Below, in pieces: positions 10,550 to 17,948 of a stretch of 32,787 bases of DNA; within the stretch, counting starts at the first letter, position 1; each line of letters opens with the position of its first letter. The translations under genes and the position numbers were made by a program. Source of the stretch: Anaerosphaera aminiphila DSM 21120 (lineage in GTDB: Bacteria; Bacillota; Clostridia; Tissierellales; Peptoniphilaceae); assembly GCF_900129925.1 (NCBI RefSeq), contig NZ_FQXI01000018.1, positions 1-32,787 on the forward strand, read 5' to 3'. The notes under the pieces are model-generated. The model was not told the origin of the DNA. It did no database searches and saw only the letters and a list, made by a program, of their open reading frames with translations.

Positions 10550-11878
10550 TTATAATACTTTTTTTCTTCTGTGAAGATTAATTGCTCCTCTATTTCTCAA
10601 AAGCACAACGGCCAAGACAAAGGCAGCTATTTCTGCTATGGGAACTCCCAGCCAAATCATCATAGGATTGGAAAATTTACTCATAGCCCAAAGTGCAGGA
10701 ACTAAGAATATTGCAGAGCGGGATAGAGAAATTAGTATTGAAGACATATAGGACTGTGTTGATGCAAATAGCGAAGAAGTAATTACGTTAATTCCTACTA
10801 TAGGCAGTGCTATAAAGAATATATTAATAGCCTTTAATGTCATGTTAAACAATTCTATATCAGAAGAGGATAAGAATATACTAACTAAAATCGGTTTAGA
10901 AATAAATAGTAAGACATATCCTAAAACACCTGTTATAATTGCAGTTTTAACAGAGAAGATGTATATTGAGGATACACTTGCATTATCACCGATTCCGTAG
11001 TACTTACTAATAAGAGGTTGAGTTCCTTGACCTGTTCCCAAAAACACAGAGAGTAAAATTAAATTTATATACCCTATTACGCCAAATGCTGCTAGTCCGT
11101 TTTCTTGTAATTTGCGAGATAAAAATAAATTGCAGAAAAATGTAGTAAGTCCAAGTGCAAATTCCATTGTAAAAGCCGGAATGCCGCCAATTATAATTTC
11201 CCTTATAATTTTAAACTTTACAGTTATTTTTTCAATATATAAGTCACCTTGCTTTAATAAAAAGTGAGGCATTAATATTAAAATTCCCACAACTGGTCCA
11301 AGTCCTGTTGCGATAGCAGCACCTTTTATTCCCATTTGAAGAGGTGCCATAAAAATATAGTCCAGTGCTATATTTAAAACTGCTCCAATAATTTGACCTG
11401 CCATTGCAAGTTCGGGCTTTCCGTCATTTCGCACCCAGGTTCCAAGGGCATAATTAAGTACAAAAAATGGAACGAATGCAATAAACCAAACAAAATATTC
11501 CACAGCCTCTGCATGAATTTTCTCAGTTGAGCCTAAAATAGAGACAATTGAATTTTTAAAAATCAATGAAAATATAGTAATGAAAATTGCCAGAACAACA
11601 GAAATTAAAAGTCCGTGATTAAAATAATTACGAGATAATTGGATATTGCCCTTTCCCTTATTAATTGAAATATAAACGCCGCATCCAACTGAAATCATAA
11701 GGCTTAGTGCAATTAAAAATTCCACCACCGGTACTACCACAGTTACAGCTGCAAGTGCATCACTGCCTAGAATTTTTGCAACAAATATTCCGTCAACTAC
11801 AATATAAAGAGAGTTGAATAAAAGCCCAATAATTCCCGGACCGATGTATCTGCCAAGTTCTTTTTTTGTGATTTGCAT
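10550..11878 (-). CDS. MATE family multidrug/cation efflux transporter
   Basis: A 442-aa inner-membrane transporter of the multidrug and toxic compound extrusion family, with about twelve hydrophobic segments. The N-terminal family pattern is clear: IGLLFNSLYIVVDGIFVAKILG, then DALAAVTVVVPVVEF, typical of MepA/DinF-type proteins. These exporters use a Na+ or H+ gradient. The start is ATG, preceded on the minus strand by AAAGGATG. A structured leader of about 110 bases with a terminator precedes the gene, and the candidate ligand (guanidinium) would fit an exporter of small cations. Substrate is inference from the leader only. Confidence 0.93.
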   Translation of the reverse strand: MQITKKELGRYIGPGIIGLLFNSLYIVVDGIFVAKILGSDALAAVTVVVPVVEFLIALSLMISVGCGVYISINKGKGNIQLSRNYFNHGLLISVVLAIFITIFSLIFKNSIVSILGSTEKIHAEAVEYFVWFIAFVPFFVLNYALGTWVRNDGKPELAMAGQIIGAVLNIALDYIFMAPLQMGIKGAAIATGLGPVVGILILMPHFLLKQGDLYIEKITVKFKIIREIIIGGIPAFTMEFALGLTTFFCNLFLSRKLQENGLAAFGVIGYINLILLSVFLGTGQGTQPLISKYYGIGDNASVSSIYIFSVKTAIITGVLGYVLLFISKPILVSIFLSSSDIELFNMTLKAINIFFIALPIVGINVITSSLFASTQSYMSSILISLSRSAIFLVPALWAMSKFSNPMMIWLGVPIAEIAAFVLAVVLLRNRGAINLHRRKKVL

Positions 11879-11911
11879 AAAATCATCCTTTCTTAAACTT
11901 TGAAAATAATA

Positions 11912-11993
11912 AAAAAAGGAGATAGTCCTGCGTTGTGAACGTAGGCCTATCTCACAAACAAACTATCTCCGGCGAGAGTATTCATTTCCCTCA
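11912..11993 (-). promoter_or_regulatory. Structured leader of the MATE gene: candidate guanidine-IV (mepA-type) riboswitch with terminator
   Basis: The transcribed strand can form a terminator: GGAGAUAGU (11971-11963) with ACUAUCUCC (11927-11919), then U7. A second GAGAUAG copy (11954-11948) could also pair with that 3' arm. An alternative fold is visible. Hairpin 1 is UCUC-GCCG-GAGA (11978-11967), which sequesters the first terminator arm. Hairpin 2 is UUGUGA (11958-11953) with UCACAA (11939-11934), which holds the second copy in its loop. GCC in loop 1 and GGC in loop 2 could kiss. Two loop-loop hairpins that prevent a terminator before a MATE gene is the known guanidine-IV plan. Regulation by attenuation is well supported; the ligand is inferred, not proven. 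Confidence 0.68.
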
Positions 11994-11995
11994 TA

Positions 11996-12024
11996 TAATA
12001 GCAAAGAAAAATTATAGTGTCAAA
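11996..12024 (-). promoter_or_regulatory. Promoter of the MATE gene
   Basis: On the minus strand, a consensus TTGACA (12024-12019), a 17-bp spacer and TATTAT (12001-11996), with TG one base before the -10. Transcription should begin near 11990, right at the base of the leader structure. Confidence 0.85.
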
Positions 12025-12082
12025 TTAAAAAAATTACAATTTTTAAAGTGTAATAAAATTATTGATAAACAATAAAAATTAG

Positions 12083-12111
12083 TTGATAATCGTGAAAAAA
12101 TTTAATATAAT
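12083..12111 (+). promoter_or_regulatory. Promoter of the DUF2975/XRE operon
   Basis: TTGATA (12083-12088), a 17-bp spacer and consensus TATAAT (12106-12111). It gives a short leader of about 20 bases before the GTG at 12138. Confidence 0.82.
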
Positions 12112-12137
12112 TTTAAGCATAAAGGAAGTGAAAATTT

Positions 12138-12608
12138 GTGAAAAAATTTAATGTAACTTTTATTAAAATTTTATTATTATTGCTATTAATTGTTTTAGGG
12201 TTGTTTATTCCATTGTTGTCAAATTTTTCGAAAGAAGTTGCCAATATTGAACCGACATTTTCATATATGCGAATTCCAATGCTAATACTTTGTGTAAGTG
12301 TAGTATTATCTGCAATGTCTGCAATAGGTTTTGGACTTTTGGCACTTAGAAAATATGGAAGTGGAGAAGTTTTCAAGTTAAAAACAGTTAGATATTTGCA
12401 AGGTTCAAGTCTTTCTTTTTTTGTAGGAGTATTAATTCAAATATTAATTATTATTTACACAGAAATAAATGTAAGTGGTTCTATAACAAATTTATATGTG
12501 TTATTCGGTGTAATAATATTTTCTTTGGGGAACCAAATTTTTAAATTAATAGCAGATGTAGTTAGTAAGGGCATAGAAATAAAAGTAGATAATGATCTGA
12601 CAATTTGA
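12138..12608 (+). CDS. DUF2975 family membrane protein
   Basis: A 156-aa protein with four hydrophobic segments, near residues 7-27, 44-70, 87-110 and 118-142. Size, topology and the adjacent short XRE gene are those of DUF2975 proteins, whose function is not known to me. The GTG start is preceded by AAGGAAG at nine bases. A loop with basic residues (LRKYGSGEVFKLKTVRYLQG) separates segments 2 and 3. It is the first gene of a three-gene unit, with a gap of eight bases to the regulator. By context it may be sensed by, or controlled by, the partner regulator. Confidence 0.75.
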   Translation: MKKFNVTFIKILLLLLLIVLGLFIPLLSNFSKEVANIEPTFSYMRIPMLILCVSVVLSAMSAIGFGLLALRKYGSGEVFKLKTVRYLQGSSLSFFVGVLIQILIIIYTEINVSGSITNLYVLFGVIIFSLGNQIFKLIADVVSKGIEIKVDNDLTI

Positions 12609-12616
12609 GGTGAAAA

Positions 12617-12829
12617 ATGGCTATAATCATAGATTTAGATGTAATGTTGGCGAAAAGAAAAATGAGTTTAACAGAATTGTCGGAAGAAGTTGGAATAACT
12701 ATTTCAAATCTTTCTATATTAAAAACTGGAAAGGCTAAGGCAATAAGATTTTCTACGCTTGAAGTAATATGCAAAGTACTTAATTGTCAGCCGGGGGATA
12801 TTCTTCGATATGAGGGAGATGAAAGTTAA
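12617..12829 (+). CDS. Short XRE/Cro-type helix-turn-helix regulator (YozG-like)
   Basis: A 70-aa DNA-binding protein that is almost only the HTH domain. It has the DUF2975-partner pattern: IIIDLDVMLAKRKMSLTELSEEVG, recognition region TISNLSILKTGKAKAIRFSTLE, and the end CKVLNCQPGDILRYEGD. The ATG follows GAGGTG. It probably regulates its own operon. Its TAA is directly followed by an ATG (12830), the apparent natural start of the next gene. Confidence 0.88.
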   Translation: MAIIIDLDVMLAKRKMSLTELSEEVGITISNLSILKTGKAKAIRFSTLEVICKVLNCQPGDILRYEGDES

Positions 12830-12859
12830 ATGTCAGAAAAAAATATAAGAAGATTGTGA
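12830..12859 (+). other. Frame-broken start of the next gene: ATG, A7 tract and early stop
   Basis: An ATG at 12830 directly follows the regulator stop and has GGGAGATG upstream. It is followed after two codons by A7 (12837-12843) and stops after nine codons at TGA 12857-12859. A -1 slip or one extra A in that run joins it in frame to the downstream gene. The product would then begin MSEKKYKKIVKIILVLF, a textbook positively charged end followed by a membrane segment. Confidence 0.65.
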
Positions 12860-13317
12860 AGATAATATTAGTATTATTTTTAGCTATAATACCAGTACTA
12901 TGGTACTTTTCAGATTTCAGACCACAACCAATTAGAAGGGTAAAGGGAGAATTAAATATTATACTTCCGAAAAATAGTGAGCTTCAAGTTGAAATATTGG
13001 GAAAATCTAATCCTGATAGAGGCGAAGTTGATATTATACAAGTGTGGATTCCTAAAGATGAAATTAATAATTTTAGAAAAATATTAGAGGGAAAAGAATT
13101 GTCTAAAGTAAATGAAAATGACTATAACATAATGTATGAGTTGTTTAATTCAGAAAATAGATTAGATAAGAAAAAGGTGGAATTAGATATAAATCCTAAA
13201 GATGGGATATTTAAAATAATAAATAAAAGTGGTAGATATTTTAAACTTTCAACTGTAAATTTTATTTATTTTAATACAGAAAACGGACTACTGACTTTTC
13301 TAAGTTATAACAGCTAA
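12856..13317 (+). CDS. Unknown membrane-anchored protein, third gene of the DUF2975/XRE unit
   Basis: I do not recognise this protein. As read from the GTG at 12856 it has 153 aa: one hydrophobic segment at residues 3-17 (IILVLFLAIIPVLWY) and then a soluble, lysine- and isoleucine-rich part, probably outside the cell. The GTG overlaps the stop of the short upstream frame and has only a weak ribosome binding site, while the upstream ATG at 12830 has a good one. The intended start is therefore probably 12830, with the frame broken at A7. As given, the protein would lack most of its basic N-terminal charge. It ends before a strong bidirectional terminator. Confidence 0.6.
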   Translation: MKIILVLFLAIIPVLWYFSDFRPQPIRRVKGELNIILPKNSELQVEILGKSNPDRGEVDIIQVWIPKDEINNFRKILEGKELSKVNENDYNIMYELFNSENRLDKKKVELDINPKDGIFKIINKSGRYFKLSTVNFIYFNTENGLLTFLSYNS

Positions 13318-13321
13318 GAAT

Positions 13322-13365
13322 AAAAGAAGTGTAAATGAACTCCTAAGAGAATTTACACTTCTTTT
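13322..13365. terminator. Bidirectional terminator between convergent genes
   Basis: A perfect 15-bp stem (13322-13336 with 13351-13365) has a 14-base loop, with A4 on the left arm and T4 on the right. Confidence 0.82.
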
Positions 13366-13368
13366 AAA

Positions 13369-14388
13369 TTATATAAAGTAAGGCAAAATATAATTTTCTA
13401 TTAATTTCCACCTATCGGAAATAGGTGTTCGAATGACATTTGATGCAATGCAAATATTTAAATTTAAATCGGGTATGCAGACAATCATATTTCCGCCTGT
13501 TCCCATGGCGTAGTAAATGGACACACCTTTTATATTTTTAAGCCACCAAAAATCTCCATAGTTACTACTGTAGTTTTGAATACTTTTATTTACCCAACTT
13601 GTAGAAATAATTGAATTGCCATTCCAAAATCCGTTGTCTAAATAAAGTAGACCAAACCTTGCCATATCTTGAAGGGTCATAGTAAGTCCCCATCCACCGA
13701 TAGTTAGACCTTGTTTATCTTTAAGCCACCCTTTAAGCTCAGTGTAGAGCATATCTTTTAATTCAAAGGAAGCTATTTCTACGTCAGGAATTTCATTCAT
13801 GCCAATGGGTGAACACAAATACTTATTTGCAAATTCTCTTGCAGTTAATCCGGAGACTTCAGTTAAAATTCCGGAGAGTAAATGAGCCGAAGCATCAGAA
13901 TAATTAAACTCACTGTTATTTCCTCCAAGACCTAGAGCTTCTAAACAGTACTCAATCCAGTTTTCACTGTGAATGAGTTTGCCTAAATTTTGTTTTGAAT
14001 TTTTATGTGCATAGGGAGCCGTCATAGAAAGCAGTTGGTGTATAGCTACTTCATTTCTAATTCTATTTTTACTTAGCTTGTACTGAGGAAAGTAATCTAC
14101 AACTTTGTCTTCTAAAGAATTAATATACCCCTTGTCAATGGCAATGCCAATGAGAGCTGATAGTACGCTTTTCGTAACTGACGCCACATTAAATCTATCA
14201 GTTTTATTTTTATTGTTGTAGTAATTTTCCAGTAGTGTATATCCGTTTTTTAAAATAATAATTCCGTTTAAACTGTAGTAGTTTTTTTGTATTTCTGTAT
14301 TTAAATCCTCTTCAAATTGAGGGTTAATACCTAGTTCTGGTGGAGATATTTTTTGCCAGTTATCATCTGGATAGTATAGATTTTTCAT
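13369..14388 (-). CDS. Serine hydrolase, class C beta-lactamase / esterase family
   Basis: A 339-aa protein of the beta-lactamase/penicillin-binding protein-like serine hydrolase family. The nucleophile motif S-x-x-K is SVTK at residues 70-73 (FNVASVTKSVLSALIG), and the second motif YxN-like is YSD at 163-165. A GTGG segment near residue 297 replaces the KTG box, as in many esterase-type members. No signal peptide is seen, which argues against a secreted beta-lactamase and for an intracellular esterase, amidase or peptidase. The ATG is preceded by GGAGGT on the minus strand. The substrate is unknown. Confidence 0.85.
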   Translation of the reverse strand: MKNLYYPDDNWQKISPPELGINPQFEEDLNTEIQKNYYSLNGIIILKNGYTLLENYYNNKNKTDRFNVASVTKSVLSALIGIAIDKGYINSLEDKVVDYFPQYKLSKNRIRNEVAIHQLLSMTAPYAHKNSKQNLGKLIHSENWIEYCLEALGLGGNNSEFNYSDASAHLLSGILTEVSGLTAREFANKYLCSPIGMNEIPDVEIASFELKDMLYTELKGWLKDKQGLTIGGWGLTMTLQDMARFGLLYLDNGFWNGNSIISTSWVNKSIQNYSSNYGDFWWLKNIKGVSIYYAMGTGGNMIVCIPDLNLNICIASNVIRTPISDRWKLIENYILPYFI

Positions 14389-14420
14389 AAGACCTCCAAA
14401 TATAATGAGATTACTTATAT

Positions 14421-14449
14421 ATTATATAATTTAATATATTTAGTTTTAA
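14421..14449 (-). promoter_or_regulatory. Promoter candidate for the serine hydrolase gene
   Basis: On the minus strand, TTAAAA (14449-14444), a 17-bp spacer and consensus TATAAT (14426-14421). Confidence 0.55.
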
Positions 14450-14499
14450 TATAGTAACATGTTGTTAGTTTATGTGCAGAAAACTTTAAAGACATTGTA

Positions 14500-14562
14500 A
14501 AAGTGAATAGCTTTTAATTTAGAATAAGCTCAATTACCTTGACGTAGTTAGAGATTCACTTT
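14500..14562. repeat. Spaced inverted repeat overlapping the lctP promoter
   Basis: AAAGTGAAT (14500-14508) and ATTCACTTT (14554-14562) are exact inverted copies 45 bp apart. The second copy touches the -10 element. This could be a paired operator or chance in AT-rich DNA. Confidence 0.35.
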
Positions 14563-14567
14563 AATAT
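14539..14567 (+). promoter_or_regulatory. Promoter candidate for lctP
   Basis: TTGACG (14539-14544), a 17-bp spacer and TAATAT (14562-14567). The -35 is good and the -10 moderate. Confidence 0.55.
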
Positions 14568-14641
14568 TAAGTTGATACTATTGTAACATGAAAGTGTAGT
14601 GTAAGAAATTTATGTACATAGATAAGTTTAGGAGGAAGTCT

Positions 14642-16186
14642 TTGATTTACTTTTTATTGGCATTAGTTCCAATTATATTTTTAATAATCGCACTGGTGCC
14701 GTTAAAAATGGCAAGTCACAAAGCCTGTGCAATAACACTATTAATAACTGTATTAGAAGCTTTTTTTATATGGAATCAAAGAGCTGTGGATATTTTCACT
14801 GGAGCTTTAGAGGGCTTTGCAATGGGGATTTGGCCAATTAGTTTAGTAATAGTGGCAGCAGTTTTTACTTATAATATAGTTTTAAGTACGGGAAATATGG
14901 AAGTTATTAAGCAGATGTTAACATCTGTTTCTAAAGATAAGAGAATTTTAGTTTTAATAATTGCTTGGGGATTTGGCGGCTTTATTGAGGGAATGGCAGG
15001 ATTTGGAACTGCAGTGGCAATTCCGGCGGGAATATTAATGGGTCTTGGACTTGATCCGATTTTTTCTGCAATTGTGTGCTTAGTAGCAAATACAACGCCT
15101 GTTGCCTTTGGAGCTATAGGATTAGGTGCAATTACAGCGGCTGATTTAGCCGGGACAAGTCCTCAGCTTACAAGTATCTTTACAATTATTCAAATGGCAT
15201 TTATGACGGTGTTGGTGCCTTTTATAATAGTATATATGGTTGGGAAAAATGAGGGCAAAGATATTCGTGAGACCTTTAAGGGTGTTGGATTTATTACATT
15301 GATTTCAGGAGTTGGATTTTTAGTTGCCCAGTTTTTAACGGCTTACTTTATAGGAGGAGAGCTTTCTGCCATAATAGGTTCAATGTTTTCTATGTTACTT
15401 ACAATATTGACTGCAAAGTTTTATAAAAATAAGGAGAATTCTAATTTTAATGTAAGCAGCGATTCCGTTGATAGTAAAATTACCCTTAAGAGAGGTTTAA
15501 TTGCCTGGAGTCCATTTATAATGGTGCTGATTTTTTTACTTGTGACTTCAAGTTTATTTCCAAGTATTAATAGTGTACTTGCATCTATAAGTTCTTCAGT
15601 TAAAATTTATTCAGGAACAGGTGCAGTTGACTATATCTTTAATTGGGTTTCTACACCGGGAACTTTAATAATTATAGCAGCTACAATTGGTGGCTTAATT
15701 CAAAAGTGTCCATTAAAAGAAATTATAAAAATTTTAGGAGGAACTATAGTTCAGACGTCAAAAACTATTTTAACAATAGTACTTGTGTTAGCAACATCTA
15801 AAGTAATGGGATACAGTGGAATGACCATTGATATTGCAAGCTTTATAGTGCTTTATACAGGGCGGTTTTATCCGCTGGTTTCGCCCTTTATAGGTTCTAT
15901 TGGAACTTTTGTAACTGGTAGTGGACTTTCAAGCGTAGTACTGTTTACAGAAATGCAGGCCAATACAGCTGTAGATTTGGGAATAGATGTAACTTGGATG
16001 GTTGCTGCAAACCTTGTGGGAAGTACGGCAGGAAAAATAATATCTCCACAGAGTATTGCCATTGCCACTGCAACAACAAATACTGTAGGAAAAGAAAATG
16101 AAATATTAAAAAGTGTTTTAAAATACTATCTGCTCTTTATAGTTGTCTACGGCTTAGTTGTATACATTGGAGTGCGTTTTATTTAA
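14642..16186 (+). CDS. lctP: L-lactate permease, LctP family
   Basis: A proton-coupled lactate (or glycolate-type) transporter with about twelve to fourteen membrane segments. The start is placed at the TTG 14642, six bases after a perfect AGGAGG (14630-14635). It gives a 514-aa protein beginning MIYFLLALVPIIFL, as is usual for LctP. An in-frame ATG at 14612 lacks a ribosome binding site and would place AGGAGG inside the gene. Family motifs include VLKMASHKA-like VPLKMASHKA, GFGGFIEGMAGFGTAVAIPAG, and the C-terminal GSTAGKIISPQSIAIA. Next to a complete glycolytic set it suggests lactate uptake or export, though no lactate dehydrogenase lies nearby. Confidence 0.92.
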   Translation: MIYFLLALVPIIFLIIALVPLKMASHKACAITLLITVLEAFFIWNQRAVDIFTGALEGFAMGIWPISLVIVAAVFTYNIVLSTGNMEVIKQMLTSVSKDKRILVLIIAWGFGGFIEGMAGFGTAVAIPAGILMGLGLDPIFSAIVCLVANTTPVAFGAIGLGAITAADLAGTSPQLTSIFTIIQMAFMTVLVPFIIVYMVGKNEGKDIRETFKGVGFITLISGVGFLVAQFLTAYFIGGELSAIIGSMFSMLLTILTAKFYKNKENSNFNVSSDSVDSKITLKRGLIAWSPFIMVLIFLLVTSSLFPSINSVLASISSSVKIYSGTGAVDYIFNWVSTPGTLIIIAATIGGLIQKCPLKEIIKILGGTIVQTSKTILTIVLVLATSKVMGYSGMTIDIASFIVLYTGRFYPLVSPFIGSIGTFVTGSGLSSVVLFTEMQANTAVDLGIDVTWMVAANLVGSTAGKIISPQSIAIATATTNTVGKENEILKSVLKYYLLFIVVYGLVVYIGVRFI

Positions 16187-16199
16187 ATATATTAAAATT

Positions 16200-16222
16200 A
16201 AGAGGGGATGCCCTCTTTTTTT
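16200..16222 (+). terminator. Terminator of lctP
   Basis: A 7-bp stem (AAGAGGG with CCCTCTT) with the loop GATG and a T-run to 16222. Confidence 0.85.
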
Positions 16223-16230
16223 ATATTCTA

Positions 16231-16257
16231 TGCAACGTTATTAAGAGTTAAAACGTC
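16231..16257 (+). promoter_or_regulatory. ECF-type promoter of the sigma factor operon (likely autoregulatory)
   Basis: TGCAAC (16231-16236) and CGTC (16254-16257) are 17 bp apart. This is the pattern of ECF sigma promoters, which carry an AAC -35 and a CGTC-type -10, as for B. subtilis SigV, SigW and SigX. It lies about 25 bases before the sigma gene start, so the sigma factor probably drives its own operon. Confidence 0.68.
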
Positions 16258-16281
16258 TAATAGGTGAAAGGGGAAAGTTCT

Positions 16282-16770
16282 ATGGAGAAAAATGAAATAT
16301 TTAGAGAATTAATGTTAAATCGTGAAGACAAATTATATAGAATTGCATTCTCTTACATGAAAAATGAAGCTGACTCTTTAGATGTAGTGCAAGACACGCT
16401 TTTAAAAGCCCTATTAAAATTTGACTTACTTGAGGACTATACATATTTTGATACTTGGGTTATAAGGATTTTAATTAATACTTGCAAAGATCACCTGCGA
16501 AAGAAAAGAGAGTATATATCCTATGAAGATGAAATAGAAGTGGAATCTATAGAGACTGAAAAAGAAGAGACAATGGACCTTATTAATTTATTAGATAAAC
16601 TTCCTGCAGATGAAAGAGAGTTACTATACTGTAGATATTTTGAAGATTTAAGAGTTAGAGAAATTGCAGAGAAGTTATCATTAAAAGAGGGAACGGTTAA
16701 GAGTAAGCTTTCAAGAATTCTTTCAAAACTTAGGAAAAAGGTGAAGGAGGAAAATTATGAAATTAGATAA
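16282..16770 (+). CDS. ECF (extracytoplasmic function) RNA polymerase sigma factor
   Basis: A 162-aa group 4 sigma factor. Region 2 covers about residues 14-80: YRIAFSYMKNEADSLDVVQDT, which binds core and -10, then TWVIRILINTCKDHLRKKR. Region 4 covers about residues 106-158: LPADERELLYCRYFEDLRVREIAEKLSLKEGTV-type HTH for the -35. The ATG at 16282 lies eight bases after AAAGGGGA. An in-frame GTG at 16264 is rejected because it falls at the expected transcript start. The gene overlaps the next by 14 bases, as sigma/anti-sigma pairs often do. The inducing stress is unknown; SigV/SigW-like envelope stress is a reasonable guess. Confidence 0.93.
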   Translation: MEKNEIFRELMLNREDKLYRIAFSYMKNEADSLDVVQDTLLKALLKFDLLEDYTYFDTWVIRILINTCKDHLRKKREYISYEDEIEVESIETEKEETMDLINLLDKLPADERELLYCRYFEDLRVREIAEKLSLKEGTVKSKLSRILSKLRKKVKEENYEIR

Positions 16771-17827
16771 GTTAAATAATATTTCTGTGCCGGAAGAGTT
16801 AGATGAAATAAAAGAAAATATATATAACAAGCCAAAGAAGAAAAAGCACAAACTTAGATACGCTGTAGCTGCTTGTATGTGCATATTTATACTTGGTTTT
16901 ACGGTACCGGGATACACTAAAAATTTACCGGTGTACTCACAAATATTTGAATTTTTTGGAATGGAAAATTATCAAAGTGCAAGTACAGCTATAAATCAAG
17001 AAGTAACAGATAATGGAGTTACATTTACACTTGTGGATGCAGTATATTCAGGGAATGAAATTGCAGTTACTTTTGAAATAAAGTCAGATAAGTTAAATGG
17101 AGAAAAGATAAGTACAGATTTTGATTTAAGGTTTAAAGGTACAAAAAAAGATGGATTAGGTGGAGGTTTAGGAATAGAATATGAAGGAAATAATACTTAT
17201 ATAGGCTATTTGAATATGAATGTCGATTTTCTAAAAGAGCCTCCTAAGAATTTGGAAGCAAAGTTAAAATTGAAAGATATTGAAATTTTTGATGAAGATT
17301 ACAACTTAAAAGAAAAAAAATTAATTAAGGGAAAGTGGGAATTTGAATTTCCAATAAAACAACTAAACGGAAAAATTCTAGTAAATGATTTCACAGATAA
17401 AAAAGATAAGTACTACGCGAAAATTAATAAAATATTAGTAGATGACTTAGGGATAGCTTTTACAATAAATTATTGGAGCGACTATGATTTTCCTGTCTGG
17501 TTATACAGTAATTATAGTGTATTAATAGTTGATGGAAAAGACGAGATAACAAGCTTAGATGACAAAGGTAAACCTATAAATGAAGTTAACTATATAGAAT
17601 TACAAGGAGGAGCAGGAAAAGCAACTCCTGAATTTGGAGAGGCAACTTGGAGAAGTAAGCCTTTAAATTCTGGAAATTATAAAATGTATGTAGAAATGCG
17701 AAAAACATCGACCTACTCAGATAAAGATTTGTTAGAAAGAGCTATAAAAGAATTTAATATAGATGAAGAAGAATTAGAAAATGCACCTAATGAAATTCTC
17801 TTTGAAATACCATTCACAATAGAATAA
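16757..17827 (+). CDS. DUF4179 domain protein, probable anti-sigma factor
   Basis: A 356-aa single-pass membrane protein. A cytoplasmic stretch of about 34 residues, rich in acid then ending KPKKKKHKLR, precedes a membrane segment at residues 35-51. A large extracellular part follows that begins TKNLPVYSQIFEFFGMENY, the DUF4179 signature, and ends in a beta-rich domain resembling DUF5643. AAGGAGG precedes the ATG, which lies inside the end of the sigma gene, so the two are coupled. Genes of this type are regularly placed after ECF sigma factors and are taken to hold them at the membrane. The short N-terminus is small for a classical anti-sigma domain, so the mechanism is uncertain. Confidence 0.82.
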   Translation: MKLDKLNNISVPEELDEIKENIYNKPKKKKHKLRYAVAACMCIFILGFTVPGYTKNLPVYSQIFEFFGMENYQSASTAINQEVTDNGVTFTLVDAVYSGNEIAVTFEIKSDKLNGEKISTDFDLRFKGTKKDGLGGGLGIEYEGNNTYIGYLNMNVDFLKEPPKNLEAKLKLKDIEIFDEDYNLKEKKLIKGKWEFEFPIKQLNGKILVNDFTDKKDKYYAKINKILVDDLGIAFTINYWSDYDFPVWLYSNYSVLIVDGKDEITSLDDKGKPINEVNYIELQGGAGKATPEFGEATWRSKPLNSGNYKMYVEMRKTSTYSDKDLLERAIKEFNIDEEELENAPNEILFEIPFTIE

Positions 17828-17840
17828 CTTAATAAATTAT

Positions 17841-17875
17841 AAAAATATAGGTGTGGCAATGCACCTATATTTTTT
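17841..17875 (+). terminator. Terminator of the sigma/DUF4179 operon
   Basis: A perfect 13-bp stem (17841-17853 with 17862-17874) with an 8-base loop and a T-run. It also carries an A-run on the left. Confidence 0.88.
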
Positions 17876-17913
17876 ATATAATAATATTGTTTATGTATAA
17901 AGTTTAATTTATT

Positions 17914-17922
17914 TGTTACAAT
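17914..17922 (+). promoter_or_regulatory. Extended -10 promoter candidate for murJ
   Basis: TGTTACAAT contains TACAAT (17917-17922) with an upstream TG. No good -35 is seen, and the next start is about 27 bases downstream. Confidence 0.4.
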
Positions 17923-17948
17923 ATAAGAAAGAATCGGGGTGCAGTTTA

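Noticed and set aside
13369-14388. Secreted class C beta-lactamase giving resistance
   Set aside because: No signal peptide and no KTG box; an intracellular esterase-like hydrolase is more likely.
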